Under the pieces are notes generated by a model. It saw nothing but the letters and a program-made list of their open reading frames with translations, did not search any database and was not told where the DNA came from. From the NCBI RefSeq assembly GCF_007954265.1, contig NZ_VOLS01000035.1, forward strand, positions 1 through 43,298: 43,298 nucleotides of DNA. The letters are read 5' to 3'. This stretch comes from Colwellia sp. C1TZA3 (GTDB lineage Bacteria > Pseudomonadota > Gammaproteobacteria > Enterobacterales > Alteromonadaceae). Below are positions 27,062 through 38,418 of this stretch, one piece after another. Made by a program: the position numbers and the translations under genes. Numbering within the stretch: position 1 is the first letter of the stretch; each line of letters begins with the position of its first letter.

Positions 27062-29248
27062 TTAAATATCCTTCACACCCATATTAAATAATGTGAAACC
27101 ATAAATATCGGCATATTGCTCAATGGTTTTGCTAATCGGCGTACCGGCACCATGACCCGCATCCGTTTCAATACGAATTAAGGTTGGATTAACGCCAGTT
27201 TGTTTCGCTTGTAGCTCGGCAGCAAATTTAAAGGAATGCGCCGGCACTACGCGATCATCATGATCACCAGTTGTTATTAATGTTGCAGGGTAATGTGTAC
27301 CTGCTTTAACATTGTGTAATGGCGAATAAGCTAACAGGTAATTAAACATTTGTGCATTGTCGTTTGACTTACCATAGTCGTAAGCCCAACCAGCACCTGA
27401 AGTAAAGGTGTGGTAGCGCAGCATATCAAGTACGCCTACCGCCGGCAATGCTACTTTAAATAACTCAGGACGTTGTGTCATTACCGCACCAACTAACAAA
27501 CCACCGTTAGAGCCTCCCATCACCGCAAGTTTATCTGAAGAAGTCACTTGCGCTTTAATCAGGTATTCAGCAGCAGCAATAAAGTCATCAAATACATTCT
27601 GCTTTTTCAACTGTGTACCCGCATCATGCCATTTTTTGCCGTATTCGCCACCACCACGTAAATTAGCTACGGCATAGACACCACCGAGTTCTAACCAAGC
27701 AGCGCGAGTTGAGCTAAATTCTGGTTGTAAGCTGATATTAAAGCCACCGTAACCATATAAAATTGTTGGGTTACTGCCATCAAGCACTAAGCCTTTTTTA
27801 TGGGTAATAATCATCGGTACTTTAGTACCGTCTTTAGAGCTATAAAAAACCTGTTTTGATTCAAAGTTATCGCTATTGAATTTTACTTTCGACTTCATGT
27901 GTACAACGGATTCACCCGTTGCGAGGTCTAAACTAAAAATAGTTGATGGGGTTTTCTGGTTACTAAATGAATAGTAAAGCTGACTTTGCGACGCTTTACC
28001 ACTAAAACCACCAGCCGTGCCAACTTCAGGTAAGGCGATATCGCGAATTTTCTTACCAGTTAAATCATACTGCTCGATAAAAGACGCGGCATGTTTCATA
28101 TAATTAGCAAACAAATAATGTCCGCCAGTAGATACTGATAAAACATGGTCAGTTTCTGGAATAACATCAACCCAATTTTCAGCACTTGGTTGCCGTGCAT
28201 TAACTTTAACCACACGCTTATTAGGTGCCGCCATATTAGTGACAAATAGTAAGTTGTCGCCGTCACTACTGACCATATAGGTGTCTGAGTCAGTATTATC
28301 AACAACGCTAACCAGTGGCGAATTTGCGCTGGTTAAATCTTTAATAAAGAGCTTATTACCTGAGGTAGATGTGGCTGCTGATACTAATAAATAGTGCCCA
28401 TCTTTAGTGACTTCACCACTAACATAACGGTGTTTTTGCGCTTCGCTGCCACCAAAAACTAAGCTATCTTGCGACTGTGCAGTACCTAACTTATGGTAGT
28501 ACAATTTATGTTGCTCGGTTTTGGCTGAAAGCTCACTCCCTTTAGGTTTGTCGTAGCTTGAGTAGTAAAAGCCTTCATTAGCCACCCAAGATAAGCCACT
28601 AAACTTTATATCAACCAACTCAGCTTCAAGTATGGCATTAGTTTCAGTCGCTATAATGCGCGCTTTACGCCAATCACTACCCCCTTCAGAAATTAAGTAA
28701 ACCGCTAATGAACCGTCTTCACTAAATTCAATATTAGCTAATGAAACGGTACCATCTTCACTAAAAGTATTAGGGTCAAGAAATACTTCAGCTGATGCAT
28801 CCCCTTTTTGGCGATATAAAACAGCTTGGTTTTGTAAGCCATCGTTTTTATAAAAATAACTATAGTCACCTTCAAGGAATGGCATACCAACTTTTTCATA
28901 ATCTAACAAAGCCCCAAGGCGAGATTTAATTTTCTCGCGATAAGGAATTTGCGCTAAATAGTCATAGGTGGTTTTATTTTGTGCCTTTACCCAGTCCGCT
29001 GTTTCAGCGCTCATATCATCTTCTAGCCATCGATAAGCATCGGTAACTTTAGTACCAAAGTAATCATCAACCACGGCAACTTTTTTTGTTATTGGATAAG
29101 TTAACATTTTACTTTCATCGCCAATACTCACTACTTTTTCAATTTCAGGGGCTATTTCAGCCGCTATCGGTGCGTCTTTACTACATGCTGTTAGACCGCA
29201 AAAGGCGATCAGCACAGCAGAACTTAACATTACTTTTTTAGCATTCAT
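27062..29248 (-). CDS. Prolyl oligopeptidase (S9A) with lipoprotein signal
   Basis: Serine peptidase that cleaves short peptides after proline. 728 residues. Seen: a lipoprotein signal with lipobox LTAC|S (C22), so probably anchored in an envelope membrane; a beta-propeller region at about 100-450; and an alpha/beta-hydrolase domain with GGSNGG (S580), DHDDRVVP (catalytic Asp near 664) and DAGHGAG (H699). The triad is complete. The ribosome site before the ATG is weak. Monocistronic. Confidence 0.92.
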   Translation of the reverse strand: MNAKKVMLSSAVLIAFCGLTACSKDAPIAAEIAPEIEKVVSIGDESKMLTYPITKKVAVVDDYFGTKVTDAYRWLEDDMSAETADWVKAQNKTTYDYLAQIPYREKIKSRLGALLDYEKVGMPFLEGDYSYFYKNDGLQNQAVLYRQKGDASAEVFLDPNTFSEDGTVSLANIEFSEDGSLAVYLISEGGSDWRKARIIATETNAILEAELVDIKFSGLSWVANEGFYYSSYDKPKGSELSAKTEQHKLYYHKLGTAQSQDSLVFGGSEAQKHRYVSGEVTKDGHYLLVSAATSTSGNKLFIKDLTSANSPLVSVVDNTDSDTYMVSSDGDNLLFVTNMAAPNKRVVKVNARQPSAENWVDVIPETDHVLSVSTGGHYLFANYMKHAASFIEQYDLTGKKIRDIALPEVGTAGGFSGKASQSQLYYSFSNQKTPSTIFSLDLATGESVVHMKSKVKFNSDNFESKQVFYSSKDGTKVPMIITHKKGLVLDGSNPTILYGYGGFNISLQPEFSSTRAAWLELGGVYAVANLRGGGEYGKKWHDAGTQLKKQNVFDDFIAAAEYLIKAQVTSSDKLAVMGGSNGGLLVGAVMTQRPELFKVALPAVGVLDMLRYHTFTSGAGWAYDYGKSNDNAQMFNYLLAYSPLHNVKAGTHYPATLITTGDHDDRVVPAHSFKFAAELQAKQTGVNPTLIRIETDAGHGAGTPISKTIEQYADIYGFTLFNMGVKDI

Positions 29249-29416
29249 AATTGCTCAAATAAACCATATTGTTATTATGTTGCTAGCAATCATAAGGCAG
29301 TCAATAATTCATGTCTAGCGTATGGCCTTAGTTAAAAGAAAAATTAATGAAAATTTAATCACTTATTATGATGATTAAGCTATTGAAAAATAGAAAAATA
29401 GAAAAATGGTGTAAAT

Positions 29417-29983
29417 ATGAATATTAATAATTCAGCTCGACTTAGCTATCAGCTCATCAATAAAGCAGACAGCGAGTTTTTATTTCAACTCGATCAAAAT
29501 CCAGCAGTTATGCGTTACATCAATGGCGGTAATATAACCACGCGCAAAAGTATTAACGAGGTATTTATCCCACGCCATAACGCCTATAAAAATTTAGTAA
29601 AAGGCTGGGGCTTATGGAAAGTTACCGTAATAGCAACTCAAGCCGACATTGGCTGGATTTTAGTTCGCCCAATGGATTTTTTCTCTAAGCAGCCTATTTG
29701 GCATGATATTGAATTAGGCTGGCGTTTTTTACAATCATCTTGGGGTAAAGGTTGTGCTAGTGAAGCGGCGATTCATCTTCAACAGGTACTGGCTAAACAA
29801 CCAGAAAATAAAAGCTTTAGTGCTATTGCCGTAAAAGATAACCTTGGTTCAATTGCGGTAATGAAAAAGCTGGGGATGAAATATATCAAAACTTACCTTC
29901 ATTGTGATGTACGGCTAGGTGATTTAGAAGTAGTTTTGTACCGCATGGAAAGCAACCCAGCATGCAAAAAAATAACTAAGTAG
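29417..29983 (+). CDS. GNAT-family N-acetyltransferase (RimJ/RimL-like)
   Basis: 188 residues. Seen: an N-terminal LSYQLINKADSEFLFQLDQNPAVMRYI of the RimJ/L type, the acetyl-CoA-binding block GWRFLQSSWGKGCASEAA, and the C-terminal KDNLGSIAVMKKLGMKY. The substrate (ribosomal protein N-terminus, antibiotic or other) cannot be told. It stands alone, and the stop codon lies inside a hairpin that may act as terminator. Confidence 0.88.
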   Translation: MNINNSARLSYQLINKADSEFLFQLDQNPAVMRYINGGNITTRKSINEVFIPRHNAYKNLVKGWGLWKVTVIATQADIGWILVRPMDFFSKQPIWHDIELGWRFLQSSWGKGCASEAAIHLQQVLAKQPENKSFSAIAVKDNLGSIAVMKKLGMKYIKTYLHCDVRLGDLEVVLYRMESNPACKKITK

Positions 29984-30006
29984 GTTAACCTTACTTAGTT
30001 ATTTAG
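29971..30006 (+). terminator. Hairpin overlapping the end of the acetyltransferase gene
   Basis: AATAACTAAGTAGG pairs with CCTTACTTAGTTATT with a short bulge, loop TTAA. It includes the TAG stop codon. The T tract is weak (TTATTTAG). Confidence 0.55.
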
Positions 30007-30144
30007 TTAGTGACTTCTTTTCACTAAGTTCTGCTCTACTTTATATTCAGCGAAAACAGCCAAATACAAGGTATTTATTTTAATAACTCGTTGTTCAGGA
30101 CAATAGGCTTCTGCATTACCTAATAAACTGTATCGATGCAGCGA

Positions 30145-30427
30145 TAATGATTAAATACAAGGCATAAAATTTAGTAATACCAGTTCCATTAAGTTTGTGA
30201 TCTTGTTGTGCGCAGGAAAAATAATTCAAGGTAAGGCGCTCGATTGAGCAATAGCTGGCTATTGGGATTGAGAGCAACACAGCCTTGAGCTATTTTAACT
30301 AGTACAAGTGAGCAATAACTTAATGTAATTGGTATAAGTAGTTATTCTAATTATAAATTTTATAACGCTGTAGTTTTTAATTTTTAACCATTAAAAATGA
30401 GCAGATAATTAATCAACTTGGCATTAC
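30145..30427. repeat. Family A element split by a family B insertion
   Basis: On the minus strand this reads like the family A copy at 6886: GCCAAGTTGATTAATTA and CTACAGCGTTATAAAATTTA, then the family B element, then CTAAATTTTATGCCTTGTAT. The distal end is not clear and may extend beyond 30145 or be truncated. Confidence 0.65.
30177..30335. repeat. MITE-like element, family B, full copy nested in family A
   Basis: 159 bp with ends ATACCAGTTCCATTAAGTTT and, inverted, ATACCAATTACATTAAGTT. TAA direct repeats flank it when TACC...GGTA is taken as the element. It has the same length as the copy at 34441 and differs at about six positions. Confidence 0.85.
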
Positions 30428-30467
30428 TACCGTAAAATACAGGGTGGCTGAAAGAGTCTTAAGCATA

Positions 30468-30494
30468 AAAAAGCCCAACAACTGTTGGGCTTTG
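30468..30494 (-). terminator. Terminator of fadBA
   Basis: AAAGCCCAAC / GTTGGGCTTT stem with a 4-nt loop. On the minus strand it is followed by a run of T, about 60 bp after the fadA stop. Confidence 0.85.
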
Positions 30495-30554
30495 ATTCAT
30501 CACGTTAACTCACCGCGTTAACCTTTAAATTAATGCGGTATTGTTAAATGAAAA

Positions 30555-31733
<1,179 letters not shown>

Positions 31734-33911
31734 CTAAGCTGTTTTAACGCTGTTAGTTTTAACATCGGTTGTAAAATATGATTGACCAGATTTCGCCATT
31801 TCGCGCATACCGTCAGTAACTTGGTAAATTTCGCCTAAATGCGCGTATTTATCAGCTATAGCAATAAAGTTATCTAATCCTAATGTTTCTAGATAGCGAA
31901 TTGGACCGCCTCTAAATGGTGGAAAGCCTAAACCGTAAATCAAGCCCATATCAGCTTCAGCTGCAGTATCAACCACACCTTCTTCTAAACAGCGCACAAC
32001 TTCATTCACCATAGGGATCATCAAACGAGTAATGGTTTCTTCTTGAGTAAAGTCTTTTTTCTCAATGCCAGCGAACAAGTCATAAGCCACTTGTGCCGCA
32101 ACTTTTGTTGGACGACCGCGCTTATCTTTACCGTAATCGTAGAAGCCTTTGCCATTTTTCTGACCAAGACGATCTTTATTATATAAAGCACTGACTGGGT
32201 CATTATCAATTTTAGACATGCGGGTTGGGAAACCAGATGACATAACACCCGTACAATGATCAGCGGTATCAATACCAACCACATCAAGTAAATATGCCGG
32301 GCCCATTGGCCAGCCAAATTGTTTTTCCATTACTTTATCAACTGCGACAAAATCAGCACCTTCAAGCACTAATTGACTAAAGCCGGCAAAGTATGGGAAT
32401 AAAACACGGTTGATATAAAAACCAGGACAGTCGTTGACAACAATAGGTGATTTACCCATTTTCGCTGCGTAAGCAACAACAGCGGCAACAGTTTCGTCAG
32501 AGGTTGCTTTACCACGAATAACTTCAACTAATGGCATTTTATTTACCGGGTTGAAGAAATGCATGCCACAAAATTTATCTTTGCGTTTAAGACCTTCTGC
32601 CAATAAATCAATTGAAATCGTTGAGGTATTTGAAGTCACTATAGTGTCTTCATCAACATGATTTTCAACTTCAGCCAACACCATAGCTTTTACTTTCGGA
32701 TTTTCAACTACAGCTTCAACAACAATATCAACACCTTTAAGACTGTCATAACTTAATGACGGTGTGATGCTATTGAGTACGCCAGCCATTTTCTTAACGT
32801 TCATGCGGCCACGTTCAACTTGCTTAGTTAAAATACCCGCAGCTGTTGTTAGACCTAGATCAAGGGCTTGGTCGTTAATATCTTTCATGATAATTGGCGT
32901 GCCTTTATAGGCTGACTGGTAAGCAATACCGCCACCCATAATACCTGCACCCAATACCGCGGCTTTATTAACTGCCTTCGTGGCTTGCTTACCGGCTTTT
33001 TTCGCTTTGCCTTTCACCACTTGATCGGCCATAAATAAGCCAATTTGTGCGGTAGCTACATCAGTTTTCGCTAATTTTGCAAAACCAGCGTTTTCTAATG
33101 CCATAGCGCCTGCACGGTCTAAACCTGCTGCAGCTTCGATAGTTTTAACCATGACCATTGGTGCTGGGTAATGTTTACCCGCTTTGGCTGCAATCATGCC
33201 TTTACAGGTATTAAAGGTCATAATGCTTTCTGTTGGTGAAAGTTGTAATGCTTCTAGTTTAGGTTGACGTCTAGCGCGCCAATCTAATTTACCCGCAATG
33301 GCTTGGTTTAGCATTTTTAGTGCCGCTTCGCGCAAGTGCTCTGGAGCAACTACCGCGTCAAGTAGACCTACGGCCATTGCTTGCTCGGCTTTAAAAGCTT
33401 TACCGGTCGACATCCATTCAATGGCATTATCAGCGCCAATAACGCGTGGTAAACGCACGGTACCACCAAAGCCAGGTATTAATCCTAAGCTGACTTCTGG
33501 TAAACCGATTGAACATGAGGTATCAGCAATACGATAATCACAAGCCAAGGTCATTTCACAACCGCCACCTAAAGCGAAGCCATTAATAGCAACAACAGTG
33601 GGGAGGTTAATATCTTCGAATGAATCAAAAACATCAGAAGCTTGTTTTACCCAAGGTAGTAATTCATCTGCCGGTCTTTTAAATACTTCTAAAAACTCGG
33701 TGATATCAGCACCAACAATGAAAGAAGACTTACCTGAGGTAATCAATACCCCTTTCGCTTCACTGCAATTATTAATCGCATCAACAACTGCGATATATTC
33801 TTTAAACGTTGCCTGATCAAACTTGTTAACTGAGCCTTGTGCATCGAATTTAAATTCAACAATGCCGTTGTCTAACAACTGGGCAGAAAGGCTTTTGCCT
33901 TGGAATAACAT
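31734..33911 (-). CDS. fadB: Fatty-acid oxidation complex alpha subunit FadB
   Basis: Multifunctional enoyl-CoA hydratase/isomerase and 3-hydroxyacyl-CoA dehydrogenase. 725 residues (E. coli 729). Seen: hydratase E119 ([13 protein letters not shown]) and E139 ([15 protein letters not shown]); the dehydrogenase Rossmann loop [14 protein letters not shown]; and [17 protein letters not shown] with the catalytic histidine. The start [11 protein letters not shown] is chosen because AGGAGA lies 6 nt upstream and E. coli FadB begins MLYKGDTLYL; an ATG at 33962 would add 17 unsupported residues. First gene of fadBA. Confidence 0.97.
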   Translation of the reverse strand: MLFQGKSLSAQLLDNGIVEFKFDAQGSVNKFDQATFKEYIAVVDAINNCSEAKGVLITSGKSSFIVGADITEFLEVFKRPADELLPWVKQASDVFDSFEDINLPTVVAINGFALGGGCEMTLACDYRIADTSCSIGLPEVSLGLIPGFGGTVRLPRVIGADNAIEWMSTGKAFKAEQAMAVGLLDAVVAPEHLREAALKMLNQAIAGKLDWRARRQPKLEALQLSPTESIMTFNTCKGMIAAKAGKHYPAPMVMVKTIEAAAGLDRAGAMALENAGFAKLAKTDVATAQIGLFMADQVVKGKAKKAGKQATKAVNKAAVLGAGIMGGGIAYQSAYKGTPIIMKDINDQALDLGLTTAAGILTKQVERGRMNVKKMAGVLNSITPSLSYDSLKGVDIVVEAVVENPKVKAMVLAEVENHVDEDTIVTSNTSTISIDLLAEGLKRKDKFCGMHFFNPVNKMPLVEVIRGKATSDETVAAVVAYAAKMGKSPIVVNDCPGFYINRVLFPYFAGFSQLVLEGADFVAVDKVMEKQFGWPMGPAYLLDVVGIDTADHCTGVMSSGFPTRMSKIDNDPVSALYNKDRLGQKNGKGFYDYGKDKRGRPTKVAAQVAYDLFAGIEKKDFTQEETITRLMIPMVNEVVRCLEEGVVDTAAEADMGLIYGLGFPPFRGGPIRYLETLGLDNFIAIADKYAHLGEIYQVTDGMREMAKSGQSYFTTDVKTNSVKTA

Positions 33912-34073
33912 GCCTACTCTCCTGACTTTTTGTGGGTCGATTGACTGGTAATATGTAATCATAGACTACTACCAAGCGTATAAATATTTAGCTTACTAAT
34001 TATTTATGATGAACTAGTAAAAGAAATAAAGTGGTACTGAGTTTGCCTTGAAAGGTAAGGGAAAGCAAACACT

Positions 34074-34091
34074 TTTAAACAAGCGTTTTAA
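34074..34091. promoter_or_regulatory. Candidate PsrA-type operator upstream of fadBA
   Basis: TTTAAACAAGCGTTTTAA contains AAAC-N4-GTTT, the shape of PsrA fatty-acid regulator sites. It lies about 165 bp upstream of fadB in the region that should hold the promoter. Recognised by eye only; the exact consensus in this group was recalled, not checked. Confidence 0.4.
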
Positions 34092-34118
34092 TTAAGTGTA
34101 TTAATTTTGTTTAGACCT

Positions 34119-34403
34119 TTATTTAACGCGGCCTCGGGTGCCTCTTTGCTTATTTTTTTTCATTTTATCCAGTAACACTTGCTCCATATCAATACCTTGC
34201 CAGTGCGCAATATCTAAAACTCTCAGCACAATATCTGCTAATTCTTCTTTAAAGTTCTCAGTCGGCTTTTCGCCGCGACATTCATTGATCGCTTCACCCA
34301 CCTCTGACGCGACTAGAGCTAAGGCTTCCAACGTAGACTTATTGTGCCACCCCATACGTTCAACCCAATCATAGTTTTGTTCAGCTATTTTATTAATATC
34401 CAT
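34119..34403 (-). CDS. MazG-like NTP pyrophosphohydrolase
   Basis: 94 residues from MDINKIAEQNYDWVERMGWH. All-alpha NTP pyrophosphatase of the MazG type: SEVGEAINE (E34, E37) and EELADIVLRVLD (E53, E54, D57) supply the metal-binding acids. It probably hydrolyses non-canonical or excess NTPs in the cytoplasm. CTAAGG lies 5 nt before this ATG. A longer frame starting at 34544 would take its first residues from a repeat element (34441-34599) and is rejected. Alone between fadB and the response-regulator gene. Confidence 0.8.
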   Translation of the reverse strand: MDINKIAEQNYDWVERMGWHNKSTLEALALVASEVGEAINECRGEKPTENFKEELADIVLRVLDIAHWQGIDMEQVLLDKMKKNKQRGTRGRVK

Positions 34404-34440
34404 AAATACCTTAGGTGTAATTGTTGCGTGCATCGTTGTT

Positions 34441-34599
34441 ATACCAGTTCCATTAAGTTTGTGATCTTGTTGTGCGCAGGAAAAATGACTCAAGGTAAGG
34501 CGCTCGATTGAGCAATAGCTGGCTATTGGGAGTGAGAGCAACACAGCATTGAGCTATTTTAACTAGTACAAGTGAGCAATAACTTAATGGGATTGGTAT
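34441..34599. repeat. MITE-like element, family B, full copy
   Basis: 159 bp, ends ATACCAGTTCCATTAAGTTT and, inverted, ATACCAATCCCATTAAGTT. TTA direct repeats flank TACC...GGTA. It lies 38 bp upstream of the MazG-like start codon, so it could affect that gene's promoter. Confidence 0.85.
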
Positions 34600-34804
34600 T
34601 ATAGAGATTGTATTAAGGTGTTCACCATTTAGCGAGAATTAAACGGGTGAGCTACAAGGTATTTTTTGACTTGCTGATACTAATAACTTCAGGTGACGCG
34701 AGTATGTACCGGGCAGGGTTTACTTGTTGTTGCTGCTACTGTTTGCTATTGGCTTTTTTACGCCTTAAGCGTCAAGTTTAAATGTAGCGTGTCATGCAAA
34801 AGAA

Positions 34805-34829
34805 AAAGCACTTGTAGAACAAGTGCTTT
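34805..34829 (-). terminator. Terminator of the REC-GGDEF-EAL gene
   Basis: AAAGCACTTGT / ACAAGTGCTTT stem with a 3-nt loop; on the minus strand it runs into TTTTTCT, 30 bp after the stop. Confidence 0.85.
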
Positions 34830-34858
34830 AAAACATATATTGCCAATAGTATTTGTTA

Positions 34859-37081
34859 TCAATTTATTCTTTCCAAACAAGTGAAGAACTCGTCTGCTGG
34901 CATCGGCTTAGCATAATAAAAGCCTTGTACTTCATCACAACCTAAAGACCGTAATTCTGATTCTTGCTCGCTATTTTCAATGCCCTCAGCAATGACTTTT
35001 AAATTCATTTGTTTGCCTAAGTTGATAATGGTGTCAGCTATAATTGCACCACCGGGCTCGGCAATGGCACTGACAAAAGAGCGATCAACTTTTAATCGGT
35101 CCAAAGGTAATTTTTGTAAATAACTTAATGATGAAAAACCGGTGCCAAAATCATCAAGTGCAATACTAATGCCCTGCGCTTTTAATCTCACTAGCGCGTC
35201 AATAATCACCTGAGGCTCATCCATCAAAACGTTTTCGGTAATCTCTAATTCCAATTTACTGGGATCAACTTTATGCAACTTAGCTATTGCAATAACAGTA
35301 TCAACAAAGTTATCACGTTTAAACTGAGGAATAGAAACATTAACCGAAATACTGACCTCGGTAAATTTGCTCGCTGCTAGTCTATGTAACAGTTGACATG
35401 CTTGATCAACAACCCAATTACCAATCTCAATGATCAAACCAGAATACTCTGCCAATGGAATAAATACCGCAGGTGAAATAAACTTGCCTTCAGCCGTTTT
35501 CCAACGCAGTAAGGCTTCAGCACCAATAATTTTACCTGTGATTAAACTTAGCTGTGGTTGATACCAAAGCGCTAAGCGATGTTCAGCAAAATCAGTGCGT
35601 AATTGCCTAATCATACTTAGACGCCAAAGTGTTTTATCTTCCATTTTTTGATGATAATAAACATAAGGTTCATGTAAAGATTTTTTGGCTAAGTTAAGGG
35701 CAATATTAATTTGATTCAGTACTTTGACACCACGCGAACCTGCTGAGCCTTTTGAACAAAAACCAAAACACGCGCTGATAAGTAGATTTTGTTCACCGAC
35801 AGTAAAGGGCTCACTAAATAGCGCAGTTAATATTTCAGGATTAACCCATTTCTTTGCACCAATAATACCAAAGACATCAGCACCAATTCTTGCCACATGG
35901 TTATTTTCACTTAATGCTTGAATACGTTTAGATACTGCCATTAAAAGCTGGTTACCAATATCTTGACCTAAGCCATCATTGATATCACTAAAATGATTAA
36001 GATCAACCAGTGCAGTCACTAATCTGTCATCAACACTTTGACAGAAGTCGTCCAATAAATTGACAAAGTCTAATCTATTTGGCAATTCAGTTAACCAATC
36101 TTTGTAAGCCGCATTGCGCAGTTTTTGAAATAGATGAACATTTTCATAACCGGTGGCAATATTAGTGAGAAAAACTTCAATATGCTGTATTTGAATGCTC
36201 GTTAAGGCTTGATTAAGCTCCAAATGAATTACCGCTCTAAAGCCACCACTGGCAAAATAGAATGAGGTAGAGTCAACAGCGAAAAAATGCTTTTTTTGTT
36301 GAAAACAACGGTTAATTTGACTAACTGTATCTTGATTTTCCAATGCGGTTAATTTTTGATTTACTTTCGCCTCAACTACACCATTTTGGGCAATAACATA
36401 CAAACTTAAATCATCAGCACCTTCTACAATCCCTTGTCCACGAGCACCAAAAACAGCACTATGACTATCCACTAGCGTTATAAGCTCAGCTAACACACCA
36501 CTAGCATAATCATGAATAGTACGCAGCTCTAGCAAGTTGGCAGCGGCGCCAATAATTTTTTCAAAACCCTTTCTATATTGGGTTACAGAGTCAATTTGCT
36601 GATATGAGCGAACAGCGGCATAAACTGTTGTCACTAATTTACGGCGAGTTAATTCGGTTTTTGTTTTGTAGTCATTTATATCGTAATCTTTAATGACACT
36701 TTCTTCTGGTGCATAGCCCGGTTGGCCGGTGCGTAACACAATACGAATATCATCACGTTTTAATACTTCACGTATATGTTTGACGACAATAAGACCAGCA
36801 TCGTCGCTTTCCATCACCACATCAAGCAAGACTAAAACAATATCGTTATGCTCTTCAATAAGTTTGCAAGCATCACCGCCTGAATAAGCATGCAAATATT
36901 CTAAATGCCGACCTAAAACGACCAAGTCGGATAAAGCCAACTTAGTTACTGAATGAATTTCAGGGTCATCATCAACAATTAAGACTTTCCAAGTATCCCT
37001 TATAGCTGAATCAAATATTTCATCTTCATCACTATCGTCGATAAACAAAAAATCATCGTTAGTATTGTCAAAAACTTGCAT
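34859..37081 (-). CDS. REC-DUF3369-GGDEF(degenerate)-EAL response regulator, c-di-GMP phosphodiesterase
   Basis: 740 residues, no membrane segment. Seen: a receiver domain (about 32-150) with D37-D39, phosphoacceptor D87 (LLDVVM) and a lysine near 139-141; a DUF3369-like region (about 165-320); a GGDEF domain in which GGDEF is replaced by IGADVF (399-404), so cyclase activity is unlikely; and an EAL domain with intact GAEALLRW (E522), DDFGTGFSS and IAEGIEN. It is therefore expected to degrade c-di-GMP when its receiver is phosphorylated. No histidine kinase lies beside it. GAGGATAAT precedes the ATG. Confidence 0.88.
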   Translation of the reverse strand: MQVFDNTNDDFLFIDDSDEDEIFDSAIRDTWKVLIVDDDPEIHSVTKLALSDLVVLGRHLEYLHAYSGGDACKLIEEHNDIVLVLLDVVMESDDAGLIVVKHIREVLKRDDIRIVLRTGQPGYAPEESVIKDYDINDYKTKTELTRRKLVTTVYAAVRSYQQIDSVTQYRKGFEKIIGAAANLLELRTIHDYASGVLAELITLVDSHSAVFGARGQGIVEGADDLSLYVIAQNGVVEAKVNQKLTALENQDTVSQINRCFQQKKHFFAVDSTSFYFASGGFRAVIHLELNQALTSIQIQHIEVFLTNIATGYENVHLFQKLRNAAYKDWLTELPNRLDFVNLLDDFCQSVDDRLVTALVDLNHFSDINDGLGQDIGNQLLMAVSKRIQALSENNHVARIGADVFGIIGAKKWVNPEILTALFSEPFTVGEQNLLISACFGFCSKGSAGSRGVKVLNQINIALNLAKKSLHEPYVYYHQKMEDKTLWRLSMIRQLRTDFAEHRLALWYQPQLSLITGKIIGAEALLRWKTAEGKFISPAVFIPLAEYSGLIIEIGNWVVDQACQLLHRLAASKFTEVSISVNVSIPQFKRDNFVDTVIAIAKLHKVDPSKLELEITENVLMDEPQVIIDALVRLKAQGISIALDDFGTGFSSLSYLQKLPLDRLKVDRSFVSAIAEPGGAIIADTIINLGKQMNLKVIAEGIENSEQESELRSLGCDEVQGFYYAKPMPADEFFTCLERIN

Positions 37082-37447
37082 ATTATCCTCAAAGCACTAG
37101 CAAACAGATACTAGTAGAGTTTTTTTGAATATTAATTTCGTTAAAATCTTCTTCATATAATAAGTACATAATAAAAGTCAGAATAAAATTATTCAACATT
37201 TCGTTTTAGTAATATTATCACTTTCAAGTATTGTTAGTCATAAATTATTTTTATGTACAAAAAACACACTAACAGAAAACAAAAGCACCGATAAATTCAA
37301 GTTAATATTTTACTATTTATTAAAAAAAGGTTAAACATATAAGGGTATGAGTAAAATTTACATTTACGCTATAATTAACTTTTGGTGATGTTTTGTTGGA
37401 ATTTACAACATTTTTCCAGCATTTGATAGTTTTAAAGGATACAACTG
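37082..37447. other. AT-rich intergenic stretch between divergent genes
   Basis: About 365 bp that should hold promoters for the divergent REC-GGDEF-EAL and TIGR03899-type genes. I see no repeat, terminator or open frame that I would call. Confidence 0.5.
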
Positions 37448-38359
37448 GTGTCGAATTCAATTGATCAAAATAAAATAATTGAACATCCTGTAGAGCAAAG
37501 TAAACCCGCTATCGTCGAGCATGATGAACAAGCCAGCATACCCAAAAATAATGCTCATGCAACTGTTAACGCTTCCTCACAAAAACAATTATTAGTGCTG
37601 GCAAAAAACTTTTCACTTAGTGCTGCATTTTTACCAGAAACCAAGCAGCCCCCTCTGGAAGAAAGAGCCAACCGACGAAAGAAACTGGACCAGTTAAGAA
37701 AACAACAAAATATGGAGGCTATAATTTTACGTGCTGTTCAGTATTGCTCTGATGAGACAGTTACTGACAGAGCGGATCAAGATTGGTTTAGCTCTTTTTT
37801 AACGCTTGCTGAAAGTATCAGTAATAAAAATATGCAAGACTTATGGGCGAAAATTTTAGCGGGTGAAGTATCTCAACCTGGCTCTTTTTCACTAAAAACC
37901 TTACAAGCATTTAGGACTATGAGTATCGCTGAAGCAAAGCTGCTAGCAAAAGCGTGCAGTGTCGCGATGACTGATGCGCGTAAGAAAAACATTCGTGTGA
38001 TCAGCGGCGCTTATCAAGTGCCCAAATTATTCAATTTGTTTAATAAACAGCGGCAACAACGGCTCGATCTTAACCAAATGGGATTAAGCTATGCTGACAT
38101 TTTAACCTTAGCTGATAATCACTTAATGTTTGAACAAGAAACAGAGAGCCACTCTTTTGTTAAGGGAGAAAAAATTCAATTTAATTATCATGGTAAACAA
38201 CTTAACTTTGTTGCAAAAAAATCTGATTGCATACTCACTTTTTACAAATTCACTCCCATTGGCACTGAACTCGCCCACTTAGTTACTGATAATGAAAACG
38301 AGCATTATCTAACCGTAATTAAAACGCAATTAACGGAAAATTTTGCTATAAATCACTAG
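37448..38359 (+). CDS. TIGR03899-type conserved protein of unknown function
   Basis: 303 residues, no signal or membrane segment. Seen: a polar N-terminus (1-60), a basic helix ERANRRKKLDQLRKQQNME (about 77-96), and a core with DQDWFSSFLTLAESISNKNMQDLWAKILAGEV followed by FSLKTLQAFRTMS, the recognisable part of a family found in Shewanella, Vibrio and relatives. Function unknown. GTG start with AAAGGA 8 nt upstream. It stands alone and converges on cysH. Confidence 0.7.
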   Translation: MSNSIDQNKIIEHPVEQSKPAIVEHDEQASIPKNNAHATVNASSQKQLLVLAKNFSLSAAFLPETKQPPLEERANRRKKLDQLRKQQNMEAIILRAVQYCSDETVTDRADQDWFSSFLTLAESISNKNMQDLWAKILAGEVSQPGSFSLKTLQAFRTMSIAEAKLLAKACSVAMTDARKKNIRVISGAYQVPKLFNLFNKQRQQRLDLNQMGLSYADILTLADNHLMFEQETESHSFVKGEKIQFNYHGKQLNFVAKKSDCILTFYKFTPIGTELAHLVTDNENEHYLTVIKTQLTENFAINH

Positions 38360-38418
38360 GAAGTTGACGACTTAAGAACAGAAATAGAATTTTGCTATTG
38401 GTAGATTAGTTAGGCCAT

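Larger units (their letters stand above)
29984..30554. other. Intergenic stretch with nested repeats and the fadA terminator
   Basis: About 570 bp between the acetyltransferase and the end of fadA. It holds a family A element interrupted by a family B element and, at 30468-30494, the terminator of fadBA. No gene is seen. Confidence 0.65.
34404..34858. other. Intergenic stretch with a repeat element and a terminator
   Basis: About 450 bp. It contains the family B element at 34441-34599 and the hairpin terminator at 34805-34829. The 63-codon open frame at 34693-34884 runs through the terminator and is not believed. Confidence 0.6.

Noticed and set aside
34693-34884. 63-codon open frame
   Set aside because: It runs through the terminator at 34805-34829 and into the end of the next gene on the other strand.
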